A stretch of 64,000 nucleotides of DNA from Hyperoplus lanceolatus (Eukaryota; Chordata; Actinopteri; Uranoscopiformes; Ammodytidae). How positions within the stretch are numbered: the first letter of the stretch is position 1; each line of letters begins with the position of its first letter. Both the position numbers and the translations under genes were made by a program. The stretch covers positions 7,373,001-7,437,000 of the forward strand of contig CM049402.1 in assembly GCA_026929865.2 (NCBI GenBank), given 5' to 3'. Below, one piece after another: positions 13,007 through 23,803 of the stretch. Under the pieces are notes generated by a model. That model was not told where the DNA came from and did no database searches. It saw nothing but the letters and a program-made list of their open reading frames with translations.

Positions 13007-14369
13007 GCGGGAGCCTTGTTTGAGACAGTTATTTGTCGTCATAATGACTGATAACGGGGCTGAACCATCAAAGGAAAAAAAAGAAAATGCAATGAAGAAA
13101 AGCTAAAAGGGAGAGTGATAGGCGGGCGGGAGGGCGTTGCCAAGCAACGTATACACAATTTCACGGAGTGAACCTAGACTGCAGTGTTTACTCCTAAATG
13201 AATGAGCGGTAGCCTACTAAAACAAAGTTTACTTTGCCTCACCAGCATCATCAGATGACCATTATTCATCTGAAATAGTCATTATTTACAACAACATAAA
13301 CACATTACCTCATCGTGATCCATAACTAACTGCCGTCTCTCATTCATTCGCTTTGTGTGGGGACACATAGTCGTTCAGCTCCGTGAGAGGTGACAATGGA
13401 TCAACTCATTGCAATCAGGTGTAGTTGATGCTGTGTCACTAACCACTCTCACCGAGCCGAAAAGAGTCCGGTGCCCTCACACTTTCAACACACGGACACG
13501 CACTATATTGCTTCCTGATTATTTGAATCTTGCGCGCCCTGCACGAGCTAGAAAACAGCTTCATGACAGCTGCCGTCGTAAAAATACTACCGCTTTTGTT
13601 CAAAGGTGTCGCCAACGTGCCGACTTACTCGTTGTAGCTTTAATATGCACAATGTTATCAGACCACATTTTATGCATAATTTGACCCCATCATAAATTGG
13701 TTAGGTTAGGCATAATCCTGTCAAAAGTAGGCTATATGACAATATCACAAGATCCAAAGTTTGTTTTTGCTAGCTATCATGCTATCTGGTTAGCATGTTT
13801 GCTACAAAAATATCTTTAAAAAAGTAAGGAAAAAGGTGTAAAAGAACTGTCCAAATGACTTTATTTACTATAGAAGCAACCTTGTCAAAGTCAAATCAAG
13901 GTTGGACAGACTAATACCCCTCGAATTGATGTCGCATTCTAAGAATAAACACCCTGTCCTATATCCTAAAGTGGGACGGAGGAAAATCTACCCACAACAA
14001 AATAAAAAAAACATTTAGTTTCTATTGGAGGTTTGACACTGATCAACTCACCGCCGGTAACTTTCAGTAAAATATGCATTCCTTTTTCTTATTTACTTTA
14101 AGTTTGCCTCTAATGAAACATCTATCATTCCTGTGATTCAGCCTAAGAGAGAACAATTAAGGGATTACCGGCCCATTTATCACCCCCGGCAAAGCGCTTT
14201 GAAAATTGAGTTTTTAATTGCATTGCAAATGGCTAAGGCTTTGGTTATTGATACTATAATGCACTATGGTGCCTCTTACATATGGGAGAGATGGTGTGTC
14301 CTGTTTTAAACTCTTCTGCAGTAAAATAGGCTACAGCATGGACTAGTACCTTGTAACGTGATCTTAAAT
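13007..14369. other. Non-coding stretch without recognisable features
   Basis: There are only short open frames without similarity. The part 14100-14260 is complex and repeat-poor. Confidence 0.55.
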
Positions 14370-14640
14370 AAAAGGTTGTGAGGTCTGATGAGACCAGATT
14401 GACCCTGTTCCAGAGTGATGGGTGTATCAGTGTAAGAATAGAGGTATGCTTAGTGCCTACTGTAAGAGCTTGTGTGGCAGTGTACTGTATGATCTGGGGT
14501 TGCTTCAGTTGGTCAGGTTCAGCAACCTTATGTGCCAAAAAAAGCTTATCGATATGTGTTACGGTGAATATGTGCCGTAATCAAAGCTAAAGATGGTCCA
14601 ACAAGATATTTGAGTTTTGTCTGGGCAGTGTATTTGCGCC
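14370..14640 (+). pseudogene. Tc1-like transposase remnant with an internal deletion
   Basis: Plus-strand SDETRLTLFQSDGCISVRIE and CMIWGCFSWSGSATLCAKKS match the first catalytic Asp region and the following WG(C/G)FSW segment of Tc1-like transposases. At about 14564, in another frame, it continues AVIKAKDGPTRY, the family's C-terminal end. The second Asp and the Glu of the triad are lost in the deletion joining the two parts. No inverted repeats were found at the edges. It is unlike the Tc1 at 33200-37708. Confidence 0.72.
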
Positions 14641-14670
14641 TAAGAGGAACAGAAAATTAATTCATGTTGA

Positions 14671-15136
14671 AAGGTCACCTATAGTGCAAAATGCACTTTT
14701 TCATGTTTTTTCAACATTAATATTCGTCTTTTTAGAGACTTGAAAACCTGTATTCAAAAACAGATACATTTTTTGAGATCATATGGGGAGATGCCACGCC
14801 CCTTCATTAGCAACCTAATTTAGCACTACCTCCACCTGTGAAAAGTACACCCCCCCCCCCCCCCCCATATACCCCTGAATCTGACTGGCAGCAAGATTCA
14901 AACCAGCAGTTATAGATTATGAGCCAATCAGAGCAGACTGGGCTTTTTTGGAAGGCGGGGCTTAAAGAGACAGGCTCTCAAACAGAGTGCTTCAGACAGA
15001 GGCTTAAAAGAGGAGATTCAGCAATGGCAGTGAAAAATATGAAGTTTTTTTTTGACACAACTCCATGAAAGCAGATTCCAGTAGTTACCAGAATTCCAAT
15101 TCTGAACCTGAAAATGAGCATAATATGTGACCTTTA
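14671..15136. repeat. MITE-like interspersed repeat, copy 2 (with both ends)
   Basis: Starts AAAGGTCACCTATAGTGC and ends ATAATATGTGACCTTTAA, so AAAGGTCAC is inverted at the two ends. It contains a 16-base C run near 14851-14866. The middle matches copy 1. It is a non-autonomous DNA element with no coding capacity; the superfamily is not decided by the flanks. Confidence 0.6.
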
Positions 15137-15579
15137 AGATCCAACAAATAACTGAACCACACCAGTGTAGCTGGGATCATGTGTGTGATAGATGTGCTGT
15201 TAATCATTGTGTCCATTTAACAATGATGTGTTATGACCTAGTCATCAGTGCTAGGAGGTGGGGGGGGGGGGGTTCCTTTCCTAACAGGGTCAAAGATGGT
15301 TTTCCCACATCTCAGCAGCTCTCTGGGGATGACTCTAGGATGACATCAGATTGATCCTCTGCTCTCCACAGCGTCCCTGTCAGAAGGCTGTTAGAAGGCT
15401 GTCGGTTGGACGACCCTAATGGCTGCACTCATAATGATGACCAATGTCAAACTGTGACCTAGACTTCTCTGGTCTGCCATTTGCATTTCCCCCACAACTG
15501 TCTCACCTCATCACACCTGGACGTGAAAAAGTTATGTGTGAAATGAGACCCCAACCCGATGTTAAATCTGCTAAAAAAC

Positions 15580-16010
15580 CCGTTGTCTAAAACAATTATT
15601 GAAAAATGCCAAAGGAGCCATTTAATTTGTCATTTAAAAAGTGCACGCTGCTTCTCAGTGGGAACTGAGCTAATCTTAAATCAGTTCAAACAAAACCCAT
15701 CAAATGAAATCTATCACCCGCTACAAGGGGGTTAGCTGGAGGAGTCGAGATAAGGCTTTGATATAATTGATATTAAATGCTGATGTTTCTGCAGCATTAT
15801 TTGCAATTAGGACATTTTGGCCATGCCGCGTTATCCTCCCCGGCTCCCAACCTCTGCAGGTAATTCAGTTTTTGTCCCAAAGTGTGAAAGATTCAAAGAT
15901 GTGATCTATACAAAATCAAATAATTATATGTTCCGCCTGTTTGGATGTGAAGACGCTCGCAGGAGTGTTACTCGAGCGGGCGAAATGAAAAGGCTGAAAA
16001 ATAGATGAAA
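15580..16010. other. Candidate conserved non-coding element (enhancer-like), unproven
   Basis: Low-repeat block dense in homeobox and octamer-like sites: GCCATTTAATTTGTCATTT, TTGATATAATTGATATTAAA, TTATTTGCAATTAGGACATT. The density is suggestive only. Confidence 0.25.
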
Positions 16011-16453
16011 AGATGTAGCTTTTTATCTCATGATGGGGATGATTCACAGCCTATAGCTCTGAGCAGTGCAAGCCTCACCAGCAAATTATTCATTTTCTCC
16101 CTGCCTGCTCTTCCAAACACGACAGGATGAAACTATAACATTTATTAGAGTTTCTGTCTCTATGGGAGTCTGTACAGGTGGAATTTGTTTTGGGTTTGAT
16201 TTGCTCATAATTGCTGGATAATTACTCTGTCATCTCGACATGGCAAGCTTGTGATTTTCCCACGGAATAATGATTGAACAACTGCCCCGTGATCATAGGA
16301 TAAAAGGGTGTCATGTGGTAATCATCTATAGTCACGGAGTGCCACAGATTGCTGATGACAGTGATTAGCAACGTTTCACTGTTACTGTCACTGATTGTAT
16401 CGATATTTGACATGTTGAATTTATTTTATAATCAGCACATACATTTTTTATAT

Positions 16454-16505
16454 GTATAATAGGATCTCTTTAAAGCTGATTGGCTTTAAAGAGATCCTAT
16501 TATAC
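16454..16505. repeat. Perfect palindrome: 23-bp arms, 6-bp spacer
   Basis: The left arm is 16454-16476 and the right arm 16483-16505, exact reverse complements; the spacer is TGATTG. The right arm is the beginning of the TTAA-flanked element that starts at 16490, so the left arm looks like a second copy of that element's tip in reverse. Confidence 0.92.
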
Positions 16506-17019
16506 TACTTTTCTGGTCTTAATTTCTTGTTAAAAACTGCTATAGAGCAACCTGACACGAAAAAACTTGGTAGATTTTCGGGAAGCTCTTTCTCTTATTT
16601 TGGCGATCCAGCAGGCCCTGTTAACCATAGACATTATAAAGGATAGACGCCGCGTTGGCCGCTACTGCCTATTGGCGCTGACGAGAAATGCGGCCGCCAT
16701 CTTGAACCGGTCACACGTTCCACTCAGTGTAGTCTGTTTGGCAGGTGGAATGAACTGTCAGCGCATGTAATTAATCATATCTCATTAAATACCTAACTGA
16801 TTTTCACGCAGTTTTCTTTGCTGCAAAGATCATACATGTAGCTAAGATACAGGGCACAAGTTTCGACGTGTTTTAATATTCATAGTGGGCTTAACAGTTA
16901 TAGAATATTCTGACATGATATAAGTAGGCCTAACCAGACGTCCGAGATCAAAACGAGGAACATCCCCCGAAAAGGGAAGCAGAAACAGATAGGGGCAGTA
17001 AAGTCAGCTATTTTAATAA

Positions 17020-17620
17020 GTTAACAATAGGCCTATATGATTAGGCTATATATATATATATTTATTCATTTACAGTGACGAGCATACACAATAAAGACAA
17101 TCACAGGGATAACATAAACAGAGAACAGAAATAAAATAGGATAACATATATTAATTTAAATAAAGTTGGCCTATACAAAATACAAAACAAGAGCAAAAAT
17201 AAAATACTAAATGAACAATGAATTCAGCTAAAACAGTTACAGTCAGATGTGTAAAAATCAGAAATCATAGATTCAAATAAACCAAGAGTAGGAAGAGCAG
17301 TCATTTTTAAGTTGCTCTGCAGAGCATTCCATGAATTAGGGGCACTACATGAAAAGGCAGTTATTCCTAAACTGGAGTTAGCTCGGGGCAATTTAGGAGG
17401 AGTAGTCGAGCATGGTACGAAGGGTGGATGTTTCCCATGAAGGCATTAAATATAAATAAAAACCAGTGTATATAATATCTCATTAAAAGAGAAGGACAAC
17501 ATGAGTGTTCATGTAAAAATATGTTTTATTTCTCTAATTTAAAACACAAGCTTGTTAGGCAATTGCCTCTTAAAAGAGGACGGGATTTTTTAAAAGCAAA
17601 GTCTTCTTGGTTGTCCAATG
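17020..17620 (-). mobile_element. LINE 3' fragment (L2/CR1-like ORF2 end) inside the nested transposon
   Basis: The minus strand encodes HPPFVPCSTTPPKLPRANSS, then LGITAFSCSAPNSWNALQSN and so on to a stop at 17224-17226. The pattern R..LG..AF..SAP..WN.LQ is the end of ORF2 of vertebrate L2/CR1/Rex-like LINEs. The reverse transcriptase is absent, so this is a strongly 5'-truncated copy. The limits are approximate. Confidence 0.75.
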
Positions 17621-17820
17621 TTCTATACTAGGGGGTGAATACCAAGTTCAGTCTAGTTTCGAGTTGGTTCCTCAGACACAGACAGGAAATCAATGCGTGC
17701 CTTGCAGCGCGGTACATTTAAAAACACATTCTATACAAAACCAAAGCAATCAAAAGTATTAAATTAGGGGAAAATCAAACAACAACAGCAAACAATAATA
17801 CTCAAATGCATAAAATAAAG

Positions 17821-18006
17821 TTAACCATCCTTACAATCGCATTTTACTCCGAAGAGAAATTCAAGCGAGGCGAGTTTGGCAATGTGGTGCAGCCTTAATT
17901 TGTGAAAGACAGACACAACCAATGACAACAAGTCGGAATGGTGGTTGTCGATGCCAAACTGTCTCCTCAATATGTTCCCCAAGCAGAAACACATCCTCCG
18001 TTTCAA
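17821..18006 (-). pseudogene. Possible transposase C-terminal fragment in the nested element
   Basis: The minus strand reads LRRQFGIDNHHSDLLSLVVS, then VFHKLRLHHIAKLASLEFLF, then GVKCDCKDG and a stop. A short C-terminal ...F.K.RLHH..K... segment recalls THAP/P-type transposase tails, but this is pattern memory, not an alignment. No THAP zinc finger or catalytic domain is present. Confidence 0.4.
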
Positions 18007-18680
18007 TCTCCTCCCGGACGAAGTGTGTGACTCGGACGTCTGGTTATTCAGAATCTTCTATGACTGTTAAGCCCACTATGAATATTAAAACACGTCGAAA
18101 CTTGTGCCCTGTATCTTAGCTACATGTATGATCTTTGCAGCAAAGAAAACTGCGTGAAAATCAGTTAGGTATTTAATGAGATATGATTAATTACATGCGC
18201 TGACAGTTCATTCCACCTGCCAAACAGACTAAACTGAGTGGAACGTGTGACCGGTCCAAGATGGCGCCCGCATTTCTCGTGCTCAACGGCCAATGGGGCG
18301 TCTACCCTTTATAATGTCTATGCTGTTAACACTTTGCTTCTGCCATCTCCGCCCCCTCCCCCCTTCCTGCAAACCCAACTCCGTTGTGATTGGTTACCTT
18401 GCGAAGGGAAGTCGTGCTCCCCCCCCCCACCCCTTTTGCCTGTGCATCTAGCAGTTAGCGTACTACAGCAATGGTATTTGGTGTAGTAGATTTTATGACA
18501 ATTTTATGCTTTGTAAGGTACTATTATTAGTATAAATGGCAGGTGACAGTGGCACACAAATAATACAAAAAAGGTTTATGACACTGAATCAGTGTTAAAC
18601 GATAGGAACCTGTAGGCCTACTTTGATAAAATATAGTGAAACAATTTTAAATGTCTAGTCTGCAAAGAAACAGCCCAGGT

Positions 18681-18736
18681 GGGAGACGAACTCAGGTCTA
18701 TTGTTCCATAAACAAACTCCCTACCGGCTGAGCTAA
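18681..18736 (-). repeat. tRNA-like stretch (degenerate SINE head or tRNA fossil)
   Basis: The minus strand has an A-box-like TTAGCTCAGCCGG (18724-18736) and a B-box-like GAGTTCGTCTCCC (18681-18693). The T stem does not pair well, so a working tRNA is unlikely. Confidence 0.4.
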
Positions 18737-19314
18737 GCAAGCACTGGGCTAGTGTTGTCACCCTCTGCTATATATAGCAACCTGGGAGCTTGCCTGAGTA
18801 GCAGGCTGCAGCATTACCATATATGGAAACATGACAGAAACAATCCCTGCGTGACTCACACATCCCGGAAATTTGAACAAGTTAGGCTCGACCGGCTGCC
18901 ATAGTTTTTAGTGCTCTGCACAGCCAGGTCAGCAGGGAATACGTCGAAATGCATGTACGTAATTACTTGATACTCTAGTATGTTTAAACATGACTATAAA
19001 TCATTATAACAACTATTTATAGGTCATAAAAGTCGAAAAGTATCATAGGTCCTCTTTAATGTGAACATGAGCACACTGACAAATAGGGGTTAATTTATTG
19101 AAAATAATCAGCAAACAGTATAAATTCATTTCCTAGATTATTTCATTTGGAGTTTTTTTGAGAGGCTTAAGGAGGGAAAGCATCAAGGTAGAATAAAACA
19201 AATAATGTTTCAGTTACACATTTTTAATTTTTTATTCTCATTACTTGAATCATCTCCTGATCCCTCCGAAACATGCACATCTATTATGTTCAGGTTAGAA
19301 AAAGTGCAACGTTC

Positions 19315-19497
19315 GGGGGCGCCCTTAGCTCAGTTGGTAGGGCCCCCCCATGGGCCTCGGCCAGCAGCGGACCCGGGTTTGATTCCAGCCTGCGGTCTAT
19401 CTCTGCATGTCACTCCCCTCTCTTCCCCATTTCAACTCTGTCTCTACACTATCAATAAAAGCATAAAAATGCCCAAAAAAATATCTTGAAGAAAAAC
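19315..19497 (+). mobile_element. tRNA-derived SINE, copy 1, with 15-bp target duplication
   Basis: The head has A box TTAGCTCAGTTGG (19325-19337) and B box GGGTTTGATTCC (19375-19386), the internal RNA polymerase III promoter of a tRNA-like head. The body (TGCATGTCACTCCCCTCTCT) and an A-rich tail with AATAAAAGCATAAAAATG follow. The direct repeat AAAAGTGCAACGTTC flanks it at 19300-19314 and 19498-19512, the mark of LINE-assisted insertion. Confidence 0.92.
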
Positions 19498-20127
19498 AAA
19501 AGTGCAACGTTCAAACCCATGTTGGGTTCATCATGAGGTAACAAACGACACAGTGTTGTGATTCCAATGGACTCAAAAAGCCGGCGTTAATGCCTGAATG
19601 TATGCGTGCCCGGGTGGTGCTCGCCCACCACTGCAGCATTCAGCCTTAATCCGTGCATCCAATGTTTCCATCGCTCCATATAAAACCCAATTGGCAGTGT
19701 CCCTCAGTAGCTGCACTGGTGAATCCTTTGACATCTGTGTGGAGTTAGGATTAAGATCTGCAGGAGATTCCTTGAAACCACTGCCTGAGCACCGTGGTGT
19801 ATCTCCTTGCTGTGAGGTGAAAAAATAAAAGCAGCTGGTGACTCCATGTGTTTTTGGAAGAAGCCCGTAGCTGCCCCGTACTCTCCCTGGGAGAGCAGTG
19901 GGTGTTACCACAGCAGGCTTTGTGTGGCACACACAAACACTTTTGTGTCGCCCTTCACAAAGGGGCGAAAAAATGCCAAAAGGAGAATCAATAAATAACT
20001 AGAAAATACTGCCAGTAGGTTTATGTGCCTCCATGAGACATACAATTGCAGAATTGAAAATAAAGTGGTGGTTGGCAATGCTTTAAAGAAGGTGAAATAC
20101 CTAAAAAGCTACAATATGGTACAAGGT

Positions 20128-20458
20128 TAGCCTGACAGCCCGCCTACCTACTTCTACTCAATTCTCATTTTCCTTCAGAAGTCAGTCTTGGTCTGCGGTA
20201 TATTCTTAGGTTTTCTCCGGACAGATTTTTGGCGGTCCAATCAGCAAACGGAAGAAATGGCTCAGAAACTGATCCATAACATAACGTCAGGACCAAACAT
20301 TATGTGATTGGTTGGCAGATCCAGAGTGGCACTGGGCAGATCCAATAGTTTTAAACTTCAACAGACACCAGCCTTCAAGTTAACATTTGTCAATTGAGCA
20401 ATTCCAGACCTTCTGTACAAATTAAATGAAGTACGATGGTCTGGTAGGACCAGGCTGG
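20128..20458. mobile_element. hAT-type MITE with 8-10 bp target duplication
   Basis: Ends TAGCCTGACAGCC and GGTAGGACCAGGCTGG are imperfect inverted repeats (AGCCTG core). GGTACAAGGT occurs directly at both borders (20118-20127 and 20457-20466), consistent with an 8-bp hAT duplication. There is no coding capacity. Confidence 0.72.
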
Positions 20459-20479
20459 TACAAGGTCACTGCGACCCGA

Positions 20480-20760
20480 CAATATGTAAGGTAACAGTAA
20501 CATTTGACCTCCAAAATATAATCAGCTCAGCCCTGCGTCCAAGTGTACGTTTGTGGCACATTGTGACTAAAAATCCCTCAAAGCGTTCTTGAGATATTGC
20601 GTTAATGAAGTCACTGTGACATTGACCTTTGACCTCCACATTCTAATCAGTTCATCCTTGAGTCAGAGAGGACATTTGTGTAAAGTTTGAAGCAAAATCC
20701 CTCAAAGCGTTCAGGAGGTATCAAGTTCACAAGAATGGCCCCGGACGGACAACCCAAAAA
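20480..20760. repeat. Ancient interspersed repeat with two internal ~105-bp units
   Basis: Two diverged direct units share TTGACCTCCA, TCAATC-type spacer, and ATCCCTCAAAGCGTTC; the end reads TTCACAAGAATGGCCCCGGACGGACAACCC. This sequence type recurs widely in fish genomes; I do not recall its class name. Confidence 0.6.
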
Positions 20761-21196
20761 CAGAACAGATACAGCATAAAACAACATTAGAGCTGACTGA
20801 ATATGTACCTTGTTATTCTAAAGACGATATGTAATAGGCTTTGGTCATTAGGTTACTGAATAACAATTTTAGATCACAATAAAAACAAACAAAGCATGTT
20901 AGGTAGAGATTACGGAATTATGTGATCATGAGAAGACAAAACATGGACATACAGTAGTTTGGTCGGTTATGGTCTCGGTATGACACATCTGCTCAAACTG
21001 CCATCTTGTATGATCAGAGGCTTGGCTTGCAGATACACCAACCAGGTGTTTGGATAAGGGTTTCAATCTAATGGGTTCAATGCAACAGAGTCATGCATTT
21101 CAAATCTTCAATGATGACTTCAATTTGGCAAGAGTCGTTTTTTTTGTAAAAAAAAGACAAACGAAAAAGATTGCGTGCGTATCAGGGCAAAATTAA

Positions 21197-21692
21197 AGGT
21201 GCTGTAAGCGGAATGGTTCTTTTAGCTAACTTCCTGTCAGTTACTGCAGTCCCCTCGCTCGGCCCTACGTCACCACATTAATGCACTGTGGTCTTCAAGC
21301 AGCGAGTTATCTGGCATCATCTCAGATCCATAAGTGTGATAAGACATGATAAAAACCATCAAAACAGACATTGGGAAGGATTTGTACCTGCTCCGCCATT
21401 GTAGGCACATTGACATTCACCCATCTGTTGCTCTGGCGTTCACCGGCAGTGAGACCATGGAGTGTATATATAGTATGTATGAGTGAGACGGGTGTCAGTT
21501 TGTAGCGTTCTCTCTTCTGATTGGATAAAAAATTTGGGATACTACAATAACTTTGTTTGCCGATTACATCTAAAGCAGCTGACAGAGAGATCGGCTTTAT
21601 GACACGCGCACATTATGTAAGTGATCACTGTATGAATAAAGAGCGATTTCACACTATATTATATTAACATAAATAAACGGCTTACTTCACCT
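21197..21692. mobile_element. TTAA-flanked MITE, copy 1
   Basis: TTAA at 21193-21196 and 21693-21696 brackets AGGTGCTGTAAGCGG ... CGGCTTACTTCACCT. The ends are inverted repeats. It shares TTTAGCTAACTTCCTGTCAG and other blocks with the inverted copy at 43504-43862. A TTAA target suggests piggyBac-type mobilisation. Confidence 0.82.
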
Positions 21693-23630
21693 TTAAATAT
21701 TTGTCTCATTTGTCAGGACTGGTCACGTCGTATTTCACTCTCCTTTGTTCACACGCGACTTGACTAACCTTTTTTAATGTCTGTTTTTCTTACAATTAAG
21801 CGCACTGCCTCACATCAATACTGCCCTGCTGAGGCACTAAATTCAGTAATCATAGAAATGGTGTCTCCTCTGGTTGAAAAGACGCATAATGACAGAGAGG
21901 GGACTGAATTTGTATTGTAGGAGGGGGATGCAGTTAAACAAGCATAATGCAGCCTCGAAACTCAATGATTTGGAGAGCTGTTCCAAGGGCCCATCAGTCT
22001 TGTCCAGATGTTGGAGGCTGATAAAGAGACTGTGCTCTCAAGGAGCTCCTCTTTATTCTACCAGTGCCTCTCTTTGCTTGAAAGAGACTCTTGGAGAAAA
22101 GCAATGGCCTGAGGAGATAGAGAGACACTATGCTAGCTATGCCATTGTGCTATAGTGTCACGCAGATGTAAAGAAAAAGAGAAAAACCCAGGGTGAATAA
22201 AACATTCTGTGCAAACACTGTAGAAATCACGTTTGAATAACAAAGTGTAAAACTAAAAAAACACACATTTCCAGTGCACTGTAAACAAACACAAACTCTG
22301 TTGAGTGTTTGATAAGTTTTGTTGAAATAAGATGCACTATTTAAGCTTTTCAATCTTGAAATTAGCTGGGAATACTTATTATAAAGTATCATAATGAGCG
22401 TGTCCCCCCATGTCATTCTCTTCGTTTCATGTCATTGTTTCAAGTTATACATACACATTGAAGGTGTATGTATAACTAGGTTTACGATAAACACCTACTT
22501 AAATGTACGATTAATAAGTGATATTTGAGCATTTTAAGATGAGATATATCTTGCAGTTAGCTATATATACTCATATTGTGTATTTGCTACCAGGAAGAGC
22601 TTTTGTGTCATAGTAAGCCAGCCTTGTAATCTCCATTTACAAGTCAAGCGAATTGAACTTATACAAGTCCCTATATCTCACTGCTTGTTAGGTAATTGGG
22701 TCTCTTATTAAGTGTCATAAGATGTCTTGACTAATAAAGTTGGTACGATTTTGAATTGTTTCCAGTATGGGCTAAAAACTCTGTGTATATCAAGTGGCAG
22801 AGGCAACCTGATGGAGAACATGCTCGGGGAAGGAACCAGCTGTGAACTCCACCCATGGGGAAAATGAAAACGCATCATGGGGCATGAGATAAATGACGTG
22901 ACATAGTTGAAAGGGGATGAGGAAAAGATTGTGTCTATATATATACCGAGATTTTGGTTTATTTGAATGCCATGCTACGGTGTGCTGCGTCACAAACCTA
23001 TCACGCGCTTTGGCTCTCCTGTATAGCCAACACTCCTTTTGGGCCTCCGGAGTGTGACAGAGGGCGGTGTTATCAGCTGCACAGGCTGACACACTTCACT
23101 CTCCCGCCCTGGGGGCTTTGCACAGTCAGAAAGGCGTGCGACCGCAGCAGTCAGCATAGCGTATAGCAAAAGGGAGACATCTTCACCACATTTAGACCTG
23201 AGAGCACCATGGAAGAGGCCCTGCACTAAACACACAGGGAGGATGGGATGTTACCGGATAAACATGGGGTTATGCACACATGCTCAAAGGGGTAAATCAC
23301 AGGGCATTTCATGGTCAATCATGATATCAGCAGCACATATATACGTCTGGGTGGTTGAGAAGGTTACAGTAAACACGTGGTTGACTCCAAGTGCATAATT
23401 GATTGCACAATTATTTGGCTCAGCAGAAAACGTATGGACACTAATGAGATAATTGATTAAACATCGAGGTCATTTTGAGAAGCATGAATGCCACAAGAAC
23501 AAGATGAACTGAGTTTTGGCTTTTAAAAATGTAGTTTTGGCTTAAAGAAGCCTGCTGTAACTCAAAAATGCCTGTTTGAGCTTTGCTTCTCAAATTTGAG
23601 GCTTATATTATACATGGTTATATTTGCAGT

Positions 23631-23631
<1 letters not shown>

Positions 23632-23692
<61 letters not shown>

Positions 23693-23730
23693 GGATAGAT
23701 GGATAGATGGGGGGGGGGGGGGGGGGGGGG

Positions 23731-23801
<71 letters not shown>
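23632..23801. repeat. (ATAG)n microsatellite split by a 22-base G run
   Basis: Two ATAG arrays flank a G homopolymer at 23709-23730; ATGG variant units sit just before the run. Confidence 0.97.

Positions 23802-23803
<2 letters not shown>

Larger units (their letters stand above)
16626..18322 (-). mobile_element. Long-inverted-repeat DNA transposon with 8-bp target duplication (P-like?)
   Basis: The ends CATAGACATTATAAAGG and CCTTTATAATGTCTATG are exact inverted repeats, and the direct repeat CTGTTAAC flanks the element (16618-16625 and 18323-18330). The inverted arms are about 265-325 bp (16626 to about 16950; about 18032 to 18322). An 8-bp duplication and termini starting CAT fit P elements, but hAT elements also make 8-bp duplications. 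A minus-strand transposase-like tail at 17821-18006 supports a protein-coding origin. A LINE tail sits inside (17020-17620). Confidence 0.7.
16490..19055. mobile_element. TTAA-flanked DNA element (piggyBac/Kolobok-like MITE) interrupted by another transposon
   Basis: Begins AGAGATCCTATTATACTAC and ends TATCATAGGTCCTCT, imperfect inverted ends, with TTAA at 16486-16489 and 19056-19059. Subtracting the nested element leaves about 860 bp without coding capacity. It includes a tRNA-like stretch at 18681-18736. Confidence 0.65.

Noticed and set aside
19315-19400. A tRNA gene
   Set aside because: A and B boxes are present, but the cloverleaf fails in the C-rich part, a non-tRNA body and tail follow, and 15-bp direct repeats flank the whole. 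It is a SINE head.
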